Under the pieces are notes generated by a model. It was given only the letters and a program-made list of their open reading frames with translations. It ran no database searches and was not told the DNA's origin. DNA of 64,000 bases from Coix lacryma-jobi var. lacryma-jobi (taxonomy: Eukaryota > Streptophyta > Magnoliopsida > Poales > Poaceae). A program made the position numbers and the translations under genes. The stretch spans positions 31,192,446 to 31,256,445 of the forward strand of contig CM019824.1 of assembly GCA_009763385.1 (NCBI GenBank). The letters are read 5' to 3'. Position 1 is the stretch's first letter, and every line of letters begins with the position of its first letter. Positions 22,154 through 33,426 of the stretch are shown piece by piece.

Positions 22154-23325
22154 TGTTGGTGTTTCGACCCCGGGGGTATGACACCAACCAGTAATATGAT
22201 CGCGTGCTCTCTTCCTGGATGGTGATGCAAGATGACACAAGGGTTTATCCTGGTTCGGGCAAAGAAGGCCCTACGTCCAGCGGGGGGAGGAGGTTCTTGT
22301 ATTACTTGCACCTAAGTGCTTGTACAGGGGCAATACAAGCTCAACGAGCGTGGACGAGAATCTGGACTCGTGTGTGTGTCGTGTGGACTCGTGTGCGTGA
22401 CGGGCCCTGGTGTCCTCTTTTATAGAACAAGAGGAGGCCAGGGTTACACAGGAGTGACATGTACAATGCCCAATACGGCGAAGGGTTGGAATTCTGTCTT
22501 GTCGAGGTCACTGGAGCCGGCGTGGGGGTTGTTGTTGAGGCGTCCTTGAAGCGTGGCTTCCATCCCGGGCGCGGACGTGGAGGCGTGGCGACGTGGAGGC
22601 CGTGCAGCGCCCATTCCGGCACGTACAGGACGTGGCGGGGCCCCTCCGGGTCTTGGGGTACCTGTCTTCCAATAGCAAGAAAGCAGTCAGGGCTAGAGGG
22701 GCGTAGGGCCGGCCTCGAGGTGGCGCCTACGGGGGGCTCGAGCCCCCGCAGGTATGGGCAAGTCCCGGAAAACCCAGCCGTACAGTGGGAATCCATGTCT
22801 CGAGATGTGGCTCGAGTGTGCTACAGTGCACGGTATGGCCTAACAGTGCTGTACTTGTGCCTTTTTGCCCATGCTTGTGGTGAAAACGAGGTTTGACTCT
22901 GGCCCCGGTTCACTGTGGCATACGTCGTGTACCAGAGGATGTGACCGGAGTAGGTGGACGCATTAAATGCGCAGTATGGGGCTGGTATCCGTTGTCTGGC
23001 GCTGCTCGAGGGAGGTATGATGTGTCTCGAGGGATAGGTTACCATGTTAGAGAGGCTCGAGGTCCCCACGTGGGGTCTCGAGGAACGGTGTACGGCTGTA
23101 GTGGGCTCGAGGCCTATGTGTCGGGGCTCGAGAGGTAGGCTACCATGAGGCGGTCGGTAAGGCTTTGGCGGGCCCGGGCTTCCTGGCGGTGAGCCGGCGT
23201 TGTAGGCCTCGAGGGGTTAGTTTTTTAGGGGGTTAGACTAGTTAGGTCTCTTATTAATTGGTGCTCTAGGTTTAACTTATTTGTTTTGCGTTGATTGGGG
23301 GTACCCCTTTTGTGGTCCCCCGACA
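22154..23325 (-). repeat. E6 3' LTR
   Basis: This is 1172 bp, starting TGTTGGTG and ending CCCCCGACA on the + strand. On the - strand it opens TGTCGGGGGACC, a start common in Tat elements. TATAAAAG on the - strand (22417-22424) is the LTR TATA box. It differs from the other LTR by scattered substitutions and small indels. Confidence 0.88.
22417..22424 (-). promoter_or_regulatory. TATA box of E6 3' LTR
   Basis: TATAAAAG on the - strand. The same word at 39027-39034 in the other LTR would drive genomic RNA synthesis toward gag. Confidence 0.6.
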
Positions 23326-23342
23326 GTAGCCCCCGAGCCCTT
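23326..23342 (-). other. E6 polypurine tract
   Basis: On the - strand GGGCTCGGGGGCTAC lies directly before the LTR start TGTCGGGGG. It primes plus-strand DNA synthesis. Position and composition support it. Confidence 0.6.
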
Positions 23343-23973
23343 GTTCGAGTGCTAGCACTCGAGCAGGGGCTCCCTACCGGGATTTCGAGGGTTAGCTAAC
23401 TGGTTCTCGAGGGTTTGGTTGTTTTGATTCCGTGGGTGTCGCGCGAGCGACACCCGCGGGTGTAGCCCCCGAGGCCACGGGGGAGTGGTTAGGACTCCCT
23501 CGTGGGCTTTTTCACGAGTGTGATTGTTAGTTACGTTTTTTAGGTTCGGGAGTGTTGAGCCCCCGAGTTCTTCGACCCTCTTTCGTCGAGGGGTGCCAGG
23601 CTGAACCGACCGGCTGACTCTTCGAGCTGTCCAGCACGCCAGTTGCCCTGGCTTGTCATCCCGCGAGTCCTTTCGATCGGATGCGAGGGGGGATGCCTCG
23701 TACTACCACGAGCGGGCGAGTATCGAGGTTCCCGGTGAGCTGGTAACGGGGGAATCCAAGTGAGACCTCGTGCCCCGTTCGATAGGGTCGACTGAAGCCC
23801 GGAGGCGATCTCATAAACCATGGGCGCTCGGTCTGCAGGAATGCCGGGTCCATTCGATAGGACCTGGTGGCTCGATGCCTCCCTCCGAGGGGATCTCACA
23901 GCATGTTGTGCGCCCTGCCTTGGATACACGTGAGGGGCCTCGAGGGCTTGGCCCTCGAGCGATGCTGCGAGTG
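23343..23973. other. E6 non-coding region before E7
   Basis: This is GC-rich and full of CTCGAG-type words. I see no coding sequence. With 26613-26988 it forms the space between the E6 3' LTR and the antisense gene promoter. Confidence 0.5.
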
Positions 23974-26607
23974 TGTAACACCCAGATTTTCGAAGAATTC
24001 CAAGTGCCAACTATATGTGTGCCCAGGAAGTCCACGAGACACATATAGTACCAAAATATGGAATTTTCTCAAAGGCAATGCTTTATTACACAGCGAAACA
24101 TATTTACATTAACACTTACATAAAAACAAAGCAGAGCGGAAACTACTCTTCGGGACTCCAAACTCCACAGGGACGGTTGACTGGGGGAACACCCGCCTAG
24201 AACTCTTGGAACATCTTCTGTAACTCTTCACTTGAATCCACCATCTGGTACCCATCCGGGATTTTTTATGTGAACCAACGACAAGCGTCAGCTCACCATG
24301 CTAAGCAAGTACAACTACGGGGATGCAAGGCTCAAAGGCTTGACTTAGTTAACTGCGGTTAGCATTTTATGTTGAACATATTTTATATTTATCTTACATT
24401 ACTAAGTATATGATCCCTGTTGTCCCAAAGTGTATGATCATCATTATGTTAAAAAGAGGTAACCAACCAACCACCAACATACCCCACCATGGACTGCTTA
24501 AAAAGGATCCGAGCCGCTCGTATCCGTGAGCACGGCTGATATATCAGGTTTACACTCTGCAGAGGTTGTACACTTTCACCTTAGGCCGTGATTCCCATAT
24601 GCCGGGGAGAGCCAATCCCACATTACCTCCTCTATGGAAGTACGGAAGGGTTTCACTACGTAGCCTTTCACTAGCTACCCTAACAAGTAGTAGCCGCAAG
24701 GTTTCAGCATCTAGGCGAATGGAGCCCCCTTCAAGATGGCACACCTGACAGCCGACCAGTACACATCTTGACAGGCAAGGAAGCCATTCTAAGCCTAGGC
24801 TCCCCTCTAGCGCCTTTCGGTAACTACTACAAGCTAGAGAAAGTCTAGTTACACAACTAAGATCAGAGCCATATAATACCCAAGGTTGCACGGAATCTCC
24901 CGGGTGGCCGCTTTAAAAGATAGTCCCTGGGGTGGGTCACTGAGCAACACCAGGCTCCAGTGCCCTAAATGTGGTTAAAAAGCCTCTTTTAACATTTATT
25001 CCATAGTCATTAATCAATATTAACATTTAGCACTTAAGTAGCGCATAGCAATACTATACATATTATGCAAAACCTTCCCATAGGTACAAGGTGATAAGAT
25101 CAAGTGAAACTAGGTTTGTCCTATGGTTCATCAAGTTATGACACATGCATAATGAATATTTAGTCTTGCAGTTAATAGGTAACAAGGAAACCGTAGGTTA
25201 TACTTGCCTTCCAATAACATGTGTTGATGGTCTCACTTCTTCAGAGATCTTCTTCTTGACAACCTTGATCAATCTTGAACGCTAAACGAGATAAAAGACA
25301 CCACACAAGCATCCATTGCAATCATCACATGCAAATAAAATATATTTCTATTAGAACAGTACACCAAGCATCAAAAACAGGTAGACAAACATATATAAAA
25401 CTATTCTACTCGTCGATACGATCACATGAACGTAAAGATCACTTTAATCGGATCTAAAACGAGAAAGTTATAAAGAAAACAAGTTTCAGGGGCTATTTTG
25501 TAAATAAAAACATTTTCCTAGGGGCTAGCCTGCGAAATCCGAGGGCCTAAACGCTATTAAACGTAGCCGGCGGGGGCTAACACGCGAAAACGCGTTCTCT
25601 GGACGGTGGGCACTAAAACCAGAAAACTCAGGGTTTAAACCGTAAGAAAGCAGGACTGAAAAGAAACTCTTTTGAACTAGCTTGGATTGCGGGTTGATTT
25701 TCAAAAAGCGCAGGGGCCTTTTTGCAAAACAGGCAGCGGCGTCACCTGGGGGCGCTCGGAGAGGTGTTCAAGCGGCCGGCGAAGCTTGGCAACGGCGGCA
25801 GAGGGGTGAGGGTGTGCGGGGTGGCGAGGGGAGAGAGCTAGGGGCTTCGGCCTTGGCTTTATAGGGTGCGGGCGAGGCGGCGAAGGGTCGGGGGAACTTC
25901 CCCGGGGGTTTGATTGAAGCCGAGTGGCCATTATGGCCACTCCCGCGGCGGTTTCGGGTGGCGAGAGGTGCGGCGGTGGCGGGCACTGAGCGAGCGCGCG
26001 AGGAAGAAGAAGGGGCAGCCGCTGACTGGCGGGCCCGGCTTGGTAGGCGAGGGGGAAGCGACTGACGCGCGGGGCGAGTTCGTCAACGAGGGAGGCCGAG
26101 CGGCGGGCGCTGCGCGCGCGGGTGTGGGCCGCAAGCGAGCGTGCGGGCCGGTGCGGGCGACTGGGCCGCTGCGCTGCGCACGCGAGGGGAGAGGGAGCGG
26201 GCCGCGCAGAGGGGAGGGGCGGGCGCGGAGCGGGCCAGCTGGGCCGATCGGGCGCGGCGGGAAGGGAGGAGAGGGGGAGAGAGACGTGGCTGCAGGCTGG
26301 GCCGCTTGCGGCCTTGGGCCAGAAGGGTGAGAGGAGGGGTTTGGGGAAAAGAAAAGCCTTTTCATTTTAGTTTCTTTTGAAAAACTTGCTTATTCAAATC
26401 TAATTTGAATGCAAACCACTCAGCACTGCTCTTACACTCAAACAAAATATTATGCTCCAGCATGAATGCAACAAAAATGTTTCTATGCCCCAACTTAATT
26501 TATTAATTCACCAAAATTTATTATTTGACCTATATGTTTCATGAAAAATAAATAAACAAAGTCATATTAAATTCTATTTTCTCAAAAGCGACTTTCAGGG
26601 TGTCACA
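23974..26607 (-). mobile_element. E7: solo gypsy LTR inside E6
   Basis: This is 2634 bp, with termini TGTAACACCC and GGGTGTCACA (near-perfect inverted 10-mers), flanked by GAGTG on both sides (23969-23973 and 26608-26612). No internal region is present. A block at 24511-24545 is shared with the E8 LTR (51889-51922) in the same direction, as is the motif CCCATCCGGGATTTTT, so E7 is a relative of E8 and likewise - strand. TATAAAG on the - strand at 25857-25863 is a candidate promoter. The segment 25540-26340 is very GC-rich. Confidence 0.85.
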
Positions 26608-26988
26608 GAGTGGCGCCCCTTGGTGTCCCTGACTCGGGTGCTCGAAGCCGGCTGTCGAACCCTCTTCGAGGGCCAGCCTTCGCTGCCTCGAGACTTGGAA
26701 GGGCCGGGGCCCGTTTTTACCTTCTTGAAGAAGCCTCCGTCGTTTGGAATCCTTCTTCCCATTGGGCGCGCCTTTTTAGGCGGAAACTGTCAGGGAGTGG
26801 AGATCGTGGCGCCAGGGCGACAGACATGAAGTCGGAGCGGCGGTCGTGGTGGGCCCTGGTAGTGGTGCGAATGGGGAGTTGCCGCGTGTACCTGTCAACC
26901 GGCTCGAGACGTGGTTAGGTGGGCGCATTAAATGTGTGCGGTTACCTTTCCTCTGCCGTGGGAGACCCCGCCCGTTGGTGTTTTCTTT

Positions 26989-26996
26989 TATAAATA
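26989..26996 (+). promoter_or_regulatory. TATA box of the E6 antisense gene
   Basis: TATAAATA lies 139 bases upstream of the first ATG (27135) on the + strand, opposite to gag-pol. It gives the antisense gene a promoter of its own, separate from the LTR. Function is inferred from sequence and position. Confidence 0.6.
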
Positions 26997-28078
26997 TCGA
27001 GTGAGGGGTGAGGGACTCTTTACTTTGCCTTTGCCTTCACAGCCGCCGCAGCCCCCACACGCTTTCTCCCCGAGCTTGCGATTGGTAATCTTCCTGGCCG
27101 TCCGTCCGTCGCTCAGATCCGCGCCGTCGCCGCCATGGCCGCCTAGACCCAGGTGCTGCCGCCCGAAGACTGGCGCCCGACGAAGACGTCGCAGCCTGAG
27201 CTGGAGTCGCTGGTGGACCAGGGGCTTCTCCGCCCAACCCACGGGAGGGGCCCGCGTGGTGGATTCTCCCGCCGGCGGACCACCAGGAGCTGCACCCGCC
27301 GGAGGGGTATGTGGTGAGCTTCACGCGCTACCACCGCATGGGGCTTGGCATTCTGCCAAGCCGCTTTATGCGGGGGCTGGCTCACCACTTCAAGGTGGAA
27401 TTGCAGCACTTCTCCCCCAACTCAATCTCGCACACCGCCATCTACGCCGCGGTGTGCGAGGGATACATGAAGATCAAGCCTCATTGGGAGATGTTCGTCC
27501 ACCTCTTCCGGGGCGAGCTCTTTCATAAGGCCATGAAGCCGAGCGGGAGGAGGCTTGCGCGTGCGGGCTCCCTCACCATCACCGCGAGGACCGGTCCCTC
27601 ATCGGCCAACGTCCCCCGTCACTACCTCCACTACAAGCTTTCCTCCAACCAGGCGGGGTGGGACGACCACTGGTTCTACCTGCGAAACGAGGACGGGCTC
27701 CTTCCGCAGTACACCGGCAGGATCATCACCAAGCGCCCTGAGAAGTGGAATTGGGGTGTTGTGGCGGACAGGCAGCGCCTCCTGATGCCGCTGATGAATA
27801 CGATGTGGTCGCTGGTGGAGGAGAAGGGACTGACCGTCCAGGCGGTCATTTGGGCGTTCCATCAGCGGAGGGTCCTTCCTCTGGCGGACCGCCCCCTTCT
27901 CATGTACGAGATGGGGCCAAATGCTCCGCTCGAGGCGCTGAACAGGTCGAGGATGGCCGAGGAGAGGCTGCCTCGGAACGAGGGTGCCTCCCGGGTGACG
28001 GTCACGATCCACGGGCCGTTCCACCCAGAGGAGACCAACCTGATCGCCATGGCACCCGACGCGGGGAGTCTCGACCCG

Positions 28079-28183
28079 GTAAGCCTTCCTCAAGCTAGGC
28101 TGTTTCGAGCCTCCCCACCTTTCTCTTTCTTCGAACCTTGTTTACTCTCCTCGTGGTTTTTCTCATCAAGTTTCTTTTTGCAG
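28079..28183 (+). other. Intron 1 of E6 antisense gene
   Basis: GTAAGC to TTTTTGCAG, 105 bp, phase 0, T-rich. It is a multiple of three, so the frame stays open across it, but its base composition differs from the GC-rich exons. Confidence 0.75.
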
Positions 28184-29240
28184 GAGGCGTTCACATGTCA
28201 CGCGTCGAGGCCCCCGATGAAGGAGGACGCCACGGAAAGACAGGTGAGGCGCCTCTCTGCTCAGAAAGATAAGGAGAGTAAGGATGCGAAGAAGAAGAAA
28301 GAGAAAGAGAAGAACTTGCGTCGGGTGGACCGGGATCAGAGGCTAGCGAAGGCTCGTCGTAATCGGCAGCCTGGAGAGGAGTCCCCCGAGCTCAACTACA
28401 CGAGCTCGGAGGAGGAGGATGACGATGAGGAGGAGAGCGACGATGAAGGGATGGATGCGCGTCTGAGGCGCGCGGGGGTCGTCGACATCAGGGCTGACTG
28501 CTCTTCTGTGCAGGAGAATATCCTGGAGATCCCCCCGACGAAGGGATCGCGCGGGACGCAGCAGCGGAAAGCCACGCCAGGCCCCGCCTCGTCGGAGGCT
28601 CAGGGCACGTTGAGCTCCGTGCCGGACGTGCCCCCTGACGTGAAGAGGCCTCGAACTCGGGGCGCCATCGCCACGGCGTAGAAGGAGGCCACGACCGCGT
28701 CGACCCAGGCGGGGGGTCTCGAGAAGGGCCGGACCTCGAGAATTGGTCAACACGCCGAGAGGGACTCCGGGCCCGACCGCCGCAAGTCGTCGAGGACGAC
28801 ATCGAGTCCGCGGAAGAGCGAGCAACATGAGGGGGGCGTCGAGCCCCCGCCACCATGACCGTCGAGGGGGGGAGCTCCCAGTCGTATCGTGATAGGAGTC
28901 GCGAGCGATCCCAGAGCCCATCGCCGCACCGTCGCCGGGAGAAGGAGGCAGACGCGGGGGGGGGGGGGCGCGACCGCCGGCACGAGCGCCGGAGCAGGTG
29001 CCGGAGCCCGTGCAAGGAAAGGTTCCAAGAGGACCGCTTTAAGGAGACACGGTCGTCCCCCCGGGATAAGAGACAGAGGGAGAGCTCCCCGTCGGGGTCG
29101 AGCCACGGGAAGCACCGGGAGCCTTCCCCCCATCCGAGCCACACGGAGACGGCTTGGGGGCATGGCTCGAGCCATGGGGCTGGCTCGAAGCCCCCGAGCG
29201 GGTCCGGCGACTCGGGGAAGAAGTCCCGCCGTCGCTTTGG

Positions 29241-29323
29241 GTAAGCAATCGTTTCTCAATTCCGTTGGTAGTGAAGCTTTACCTTTTTACCTTTGGTGAT
29301 GTGTGTCGTTTCTGGTTTTTCAG
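29241..29323 (+). other. Intron 2 of E6 antisense gene
   Basis: GTAAGC to GGTTTTTCAG, 83 bp, T-rich. Splicing joins the frame of RRFG exactly to the frame of EKRSQQEAD, which are different frames in the DNA. This is the best evidence that splicing is real. Confidence 0.8.
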
Positions 29324-29502
29324 GGAAAAGCGCTCCCAGCAGGAGGCGGACCCCGCGGTGTCCAAGCGGGCCAAGACCTCGAGCTCTGCTGAGGACCAAG
29401 CACCTCGAGGTATGGCTCCTTCTTCCGCTGAAATGGCCGCTTGGCTGGTGAAGGCTCGAGCAGCCATGGCTCGGGGAAGTCAGATGGCCGCCGCGGATGT
29501 TG

Positions 29503-29574
29503 GTGAGGCCGACGCCGTCGACCACGGGGGTCGAGGCTTTTTCCTGATTCGGACGACGTTGTTCTCTTTTTCAG
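29503..29574 (+). other. Intron 3 of E6 antisense gene
   Basis: GTGAGG to CTTTTTCAG, 72 bp, phase 1. Frame is kept on both sides. Confidence 0.6.
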
Positions 29575-30948
29575 CAGGGACCGCGGCTCCTGGCGCCAAG
29601 CCCGCGGCCACTGCGTCCATCGCAGCACCACCTCCTCCTCCGATGGCGCCTACCAAGAGGGCCACTCCTCCCCCCGTCACGACGACCATCTCGGGGGGAA
29701 CACTCGAGACAGGCGCGGCTCCGTCGGCGTCTGGGGCTGAGGGGACAGCGGCCCTCGAGACCCCAGACGACGCGAGCCGGCCCGCTGGACAGGATCCCCT
29801 ACCGACGGAGCCTCGCACGCCCGCGGAGAAGGAGAAGGAGGGGGACGCGTCGGTGGAGAAGATACCGATGGTGGAGGAGCTCCTGGACGAGCTGGAGAAG
29901 GAGCCGTCCCCGGTCAAGGGCTCAGCGCTAGAGGGGGCGCTCGAGGCACCGGCCGGGGACGACAAGACGCCGGAAGACCTAGTGAGGGAGGAGAGGCTCG
30001 AGGGGCTGCACGATGACGGTGAGGGGCGGAGAGAGCCGCAGCCAGTGCCGCCGGTTGGTGTGCCGTAGCTAGTGCTGCTCGAGTCAGAGGAGGAGGACCT
30101 GCTCATCGCCGAGACCGGTCGATCGGTGTGGCCATACCCTGACGCTTGCGAGCCCGCGGGGGAGGGCTCGTCCGGCGCCGTTATCCCCGTCGAGCGGTCG
30201 ACTCAGCAGGGGGTTCCGCGGGAGGCGCGGTCGATCTTCAAGGAGGTGACCGAGCTCGTGGCGTAGGCAGAGAGGGCCTTCGTGGAGGAGGCGGACAAGT
30301 CCGCGCGGGTGCGGCTTGCCCTCGTGAGGGCGGAGGGGGAGCTCCGCGCTGAGCTGGGCCAGAACGCGCAGATGGCGGGCCGGCTCAACGACGCTCAGGC
30401 GGAGACCCAGGCGGCTCAAGACGAGGCCGCCCAAGCTAAGAGGGAGACCACCACCGCTCTGTCCGCGGTGGAGGCATCGAGGAAGGAGGCTGCCGACGCC
30501 CGAAGCGAGGCCGCCACTGCCCGGTCTGCAGCGGAGGCGGTGAGGAAGGAGGCTGCCGACGCCCGAAGCGAGGCCGCCACCGCCCGGTCTGCAACGGAGG
30601 TGGCGAGGAAGGAGGCCGAGGAGGCCAAGAGCAAGGCCGCCACCGCCCTGGCTGCGGCGGAGGCAGCGCGGAAGGAGGCCCAGGAGGCCTTAACTGCCGC
30701 GCGCTCGAGGATCCAAGGCCTCGAGATCGACATGGATCAGGCTCTCAACAGAGCTAATGATCTGTCGCTCAAGCTCGAGGCCGCTCGGCAGGAGGTGATC
30801 AAGAAGGATCTGGGCCTTGCGCAGACGGGCAAGCTGGTCGAGGAGCTTAAGGGCCAAAAACTTGACGTGTTGTCCCAAAAGCATACACTCAAGCAGCGCG
30901 TCAGGGTCCTTACCAGCGACTTTGACGCTCTGGGCGTGCACTGCCAAG

Positions 30949-31037
30949 GTACTGTCGTAATCTTCAGGCTTGTACTTGCTTTGATTTTCAGATTCTTGCC
31001 ACGCCGCAGGACTTACTCTTTTCTGTTTGTTGCACAG
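30949..31037 (+). other. Intron 4 of E6 antisense gene
   Basis: GTACTG to GTTGCACAG, 89 bp, phase 1. Splicing moves the coiled-coil frame into the frame of the last exon, which is otherwise a different frame. Confidence 0.75.
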
Positions 31038-31576
31038 ATCTGGAGAAGACCGCCGAGGAGCTCCGCGAGACGAATCAGACTCTCGTGGAGCAACTCCAGG
31101 ATGAGACCATGGTGGCGGAGCGGGCACGCGGCTACCCTCGACAGGCTCTGCTCCATGTGGGGTGCCGACCCGGTGGCCACGACAGGAGGGCGCGGTGGCT
31201 CGAGGCGACTGCCCTGGTCGATGACCTGTGCTTCCTTGACGTGGCCGCGCGGGACCGCGTCAAGAGCGCTCTCCACCATGGCGTAAAGCAGGCGCTCGTG
31301 GCCGTCCGCTCCGGCTTCCGCTACCCGATCAACGTCATCGCCAAGGGCTTCGTCGAGATCGAGGGGAAGGACGAAGAGTGGAACGATCGCCGCGTCGACA
31401 AGATCCTGGAGAAGGTGGAGAGCCTGGGGGCGGCGCTCACAAAGCTCTTCAAGGAGGACGTGCTGCCTCCCGTTGCAGACAGTGGTGTGGATGGCTCCTC
31501 TCCTCCTGGCCCGGATGTCGAGGCTGAGCCCGCAGCAGAAGATCTTGAGGAGGAGTTCCAGACTGATGAGGAATGA

Positions 31577-32120
31577 GGCCTGCGTGCCAAATTTGGCTGT
31601 CGAGGCCTTTGTAAAAATTCATGTTATGACTTATGGCCCGTCGAGGCCAACATATGCGTATGACTTATTTGTTTAAAGAAGCTGTTTTCTTTTCAAATTT
31701 ATTCGATCATTTCTCTTTGTCGCTAGCTCGAGTTTCTACCGGCTTGGTCTATGTCCTTTCGACGTCACGAGTTCCTCGAGGGGAGGCGTAGGTAGGGTAC
31801 CGTAGCCCGGGGGCGTGGGTGGCCGTCTATGTCGACGCCCCCCGTCTCTTGGAGGCTCGAGGTATCTACGGACTTAGACGTTGCTAGTACACTCGAGATA
31901 CGAATCGAGATAAGGGTCGAATTTTTGAAAAGAAAAGCGCGTTTTTTCCGGAGTCTGGGGGGTACCCCCTGTCAGCCCCCGAGGGAGGCTCGACCCTGAG
32001 CCAGGCAGGGTCGAGGCTACCTTAAGTTGCTAAGTAAAATGAAAGACAGTGCATGAGTTTGTTCATTCATATTTGACAGTGTTTATACAAAGCAACAAAA
32101 TGTATAAGGCCTCGAGGCCC
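31577..32120. other. Convergent intergenic gap in E6
   Basis: The antisense gene ends at 31576 and pol ends at 32121 on the other strand. The gap holds no gene. It should contain both 3' ends, so overlapping transcripts are possible here. No clear AATAAA was seen. Confidence 0.5.
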
Positions 32121-33412
32121 TTAAGTGTAGAAGCGACGTAGCTGAGATATGTTCCACGCATTCGCCAGGATCCTGCCTTGACCGTCGTAGAGCTTGTATG
32201 TTCCTGGCTTGAGCACCTCAGCTACCGTGTATGGGCCCTCCCATGGAGGGGTGAGCTTGTAGCGCCCTCGATTATCTTGCAGCCGTCGAAGCACGAGGTC
32301 CCCCACCGTCAGGTCCCTTTTGCGCATGTGCTTGTCGTGGTAGCGTCGAAGTGTTTGCTGGTAGCGCGCAGAGTTGATGAGCGCCACGTCTCGAGCCTCC
32401 TCGAGCTGGTCCTTGGCGTTGGCGAGCCTCTCATCGTCGGTTTGCTCGTTGTAGGCTCGAAGTCGAGGGGAGCCGTACTCGAGGTTCGTAGGCAAGACAG
32501 CCTCGGCGCCGTAGGTTAGGAAGAACGGAGTGAACCCGGTGGCTCAACTCAGCGTAGTCCTGAGGCCCCACACCACCGAGGGGAGCTCTGCAGCCCACCT
32601 CTTTCCAAAATTCTTGAGGGTCTTGAACAGCCTCGGCTTCAGCCCATGGAGTATCATGCCGTTGGCGCGCTCGACTTGCCCGTTGCATTGAGGGTATGCG
32701 ACCGAGGCCCAGTTCACGCGGACATTGTTGTCGTCGCAGAAGTTGATGAACTTTTTGCCCCGTGAATTGTGTGCCATTGTCGGTGACTGATGATGTTAGG
32801 CACCCCAAACCGGTACATGATGTCGGAGATGAACTCGACGGCCTTCTCGGAGGTGGGGTGCCCTATAGGCTTAGCCTCGATCCGACTTGGTGAATTTGTC
32901 GACTGCCACTGAGCACATGCGTGTACCTTTCCATTTGTCATCTTGAGGGGACCCACGAGGTCGAGCCCCCAGACGGCAAACGGCCAAGTGATGAGGATCA
33001 TCTGCAGGGCGTGCACGGGCTGGTGCGTTTGCTTGGCGTAGAACTGACACCCTTGGCAGGCTCGGACCAGGCGCTTGGCATCTCCAATGGCGGTTGGCCA
33101 GTAGAAGCCTTGGCAGAAGGCGTTTCCCACCAAGGTCCTTGGCGCTGCGTGATGGCCACAAGCCCCCGAGTGCATGTCGTCGAGGAGCCTGCGTCCTTCC
33201 TCGAGGGGAATGCAGCGCTGAAGGATTCCTGATGGGCTTCGACGGTACAGCTCTCGTTCGTCGCCGTAGATGACGTAAGTCTTGGCCCTTCGAGCGACGC
33301 GTCGGGCCTCCGTCTTGTCTTCTGGTAGCACGCCTCGCGTCAGGTAGTTGAGGAAGGGTGTCCGCCAGTCGAGGGGTCGTGATGAAGGAGAGGCGGGTGC
33401 GTCGATCTGCAT
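32121..33412 (-). pseudogene. E6 integrase, broken
   Basis: Integrase inserts the DNA copy. On the - strand: a zinc-binding part (GACGHHAAPRT, then CQGC), the first catalytic Asp in WGLDLVGP, the second in TDNGTQFTG and the Glu in NGQVERANG. Each lies in a different frame, so frameshifts fall at about 32930 and 32790. A TGA at about 32540 interrupts the core end (TTLS, then ATGFTPF). The C-terminal part then runs to the stop near 32121 with WEGPYTV and SQLRRFYT. No chromodomain is present, as expected of Tat elements. Confidence 0.8.
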
Positions 33413-33426
33413 TGCCTCAGCGGATG

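Larger units (their letters stand above)
27135..31576 (+). pseudogene. E6 antisense multi-exon gene (putative gypsy-type transposon protein with coiled coil)
   Basis: This gene runs against gag-pol and ends 544 bases from the pol end. The ATG at 27135 has good context (GCCGCCATGG) but is followed by TAG at 27144-27146, and a frameshift lies at about 27240. Exons: 27135-28078, 28184-29240, 29324-29502, 29575-30948 and 31038-31576. The first exon resembles the family 'putative gypsy type transposon' (PF04195 as I recall it): GYVVSFTRYHRMG, then FHQRRVLPLADRPL. The second has acidic stretches and an Arg/Ser-rich part at about 28855-29240. The fourth has an Ala-rich coiled coil with repeats of ARSEAATARS (30420-30720). 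The last exon closes with an acidic tail and TGA. In-frame TAGs stand at 28679, 30066 and 30264, and a frame change lies between 28682 and 28856, so this copy is broken. The molecular role is unknown. Confidence 0.75.

Noticed and set aside
22154..23325. Idea that E6 is oriented + because its antisense gene is prominent
   Set aside because: Primer site, polypurine tract, LTR TATA box and gag-pol all point to the - strand.
25914..26380. Several overlapping open frames in the GC-rich part of E7
   Set aside because: High GC removes stops on all frames. No homology and no start context stands out.
23974..26607. E7 as a complete small element
   Set aside because: The near-perfect inverted ends and single 5-bp duplication fit one LTR. 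No primer site, gag or second LTR is inside.
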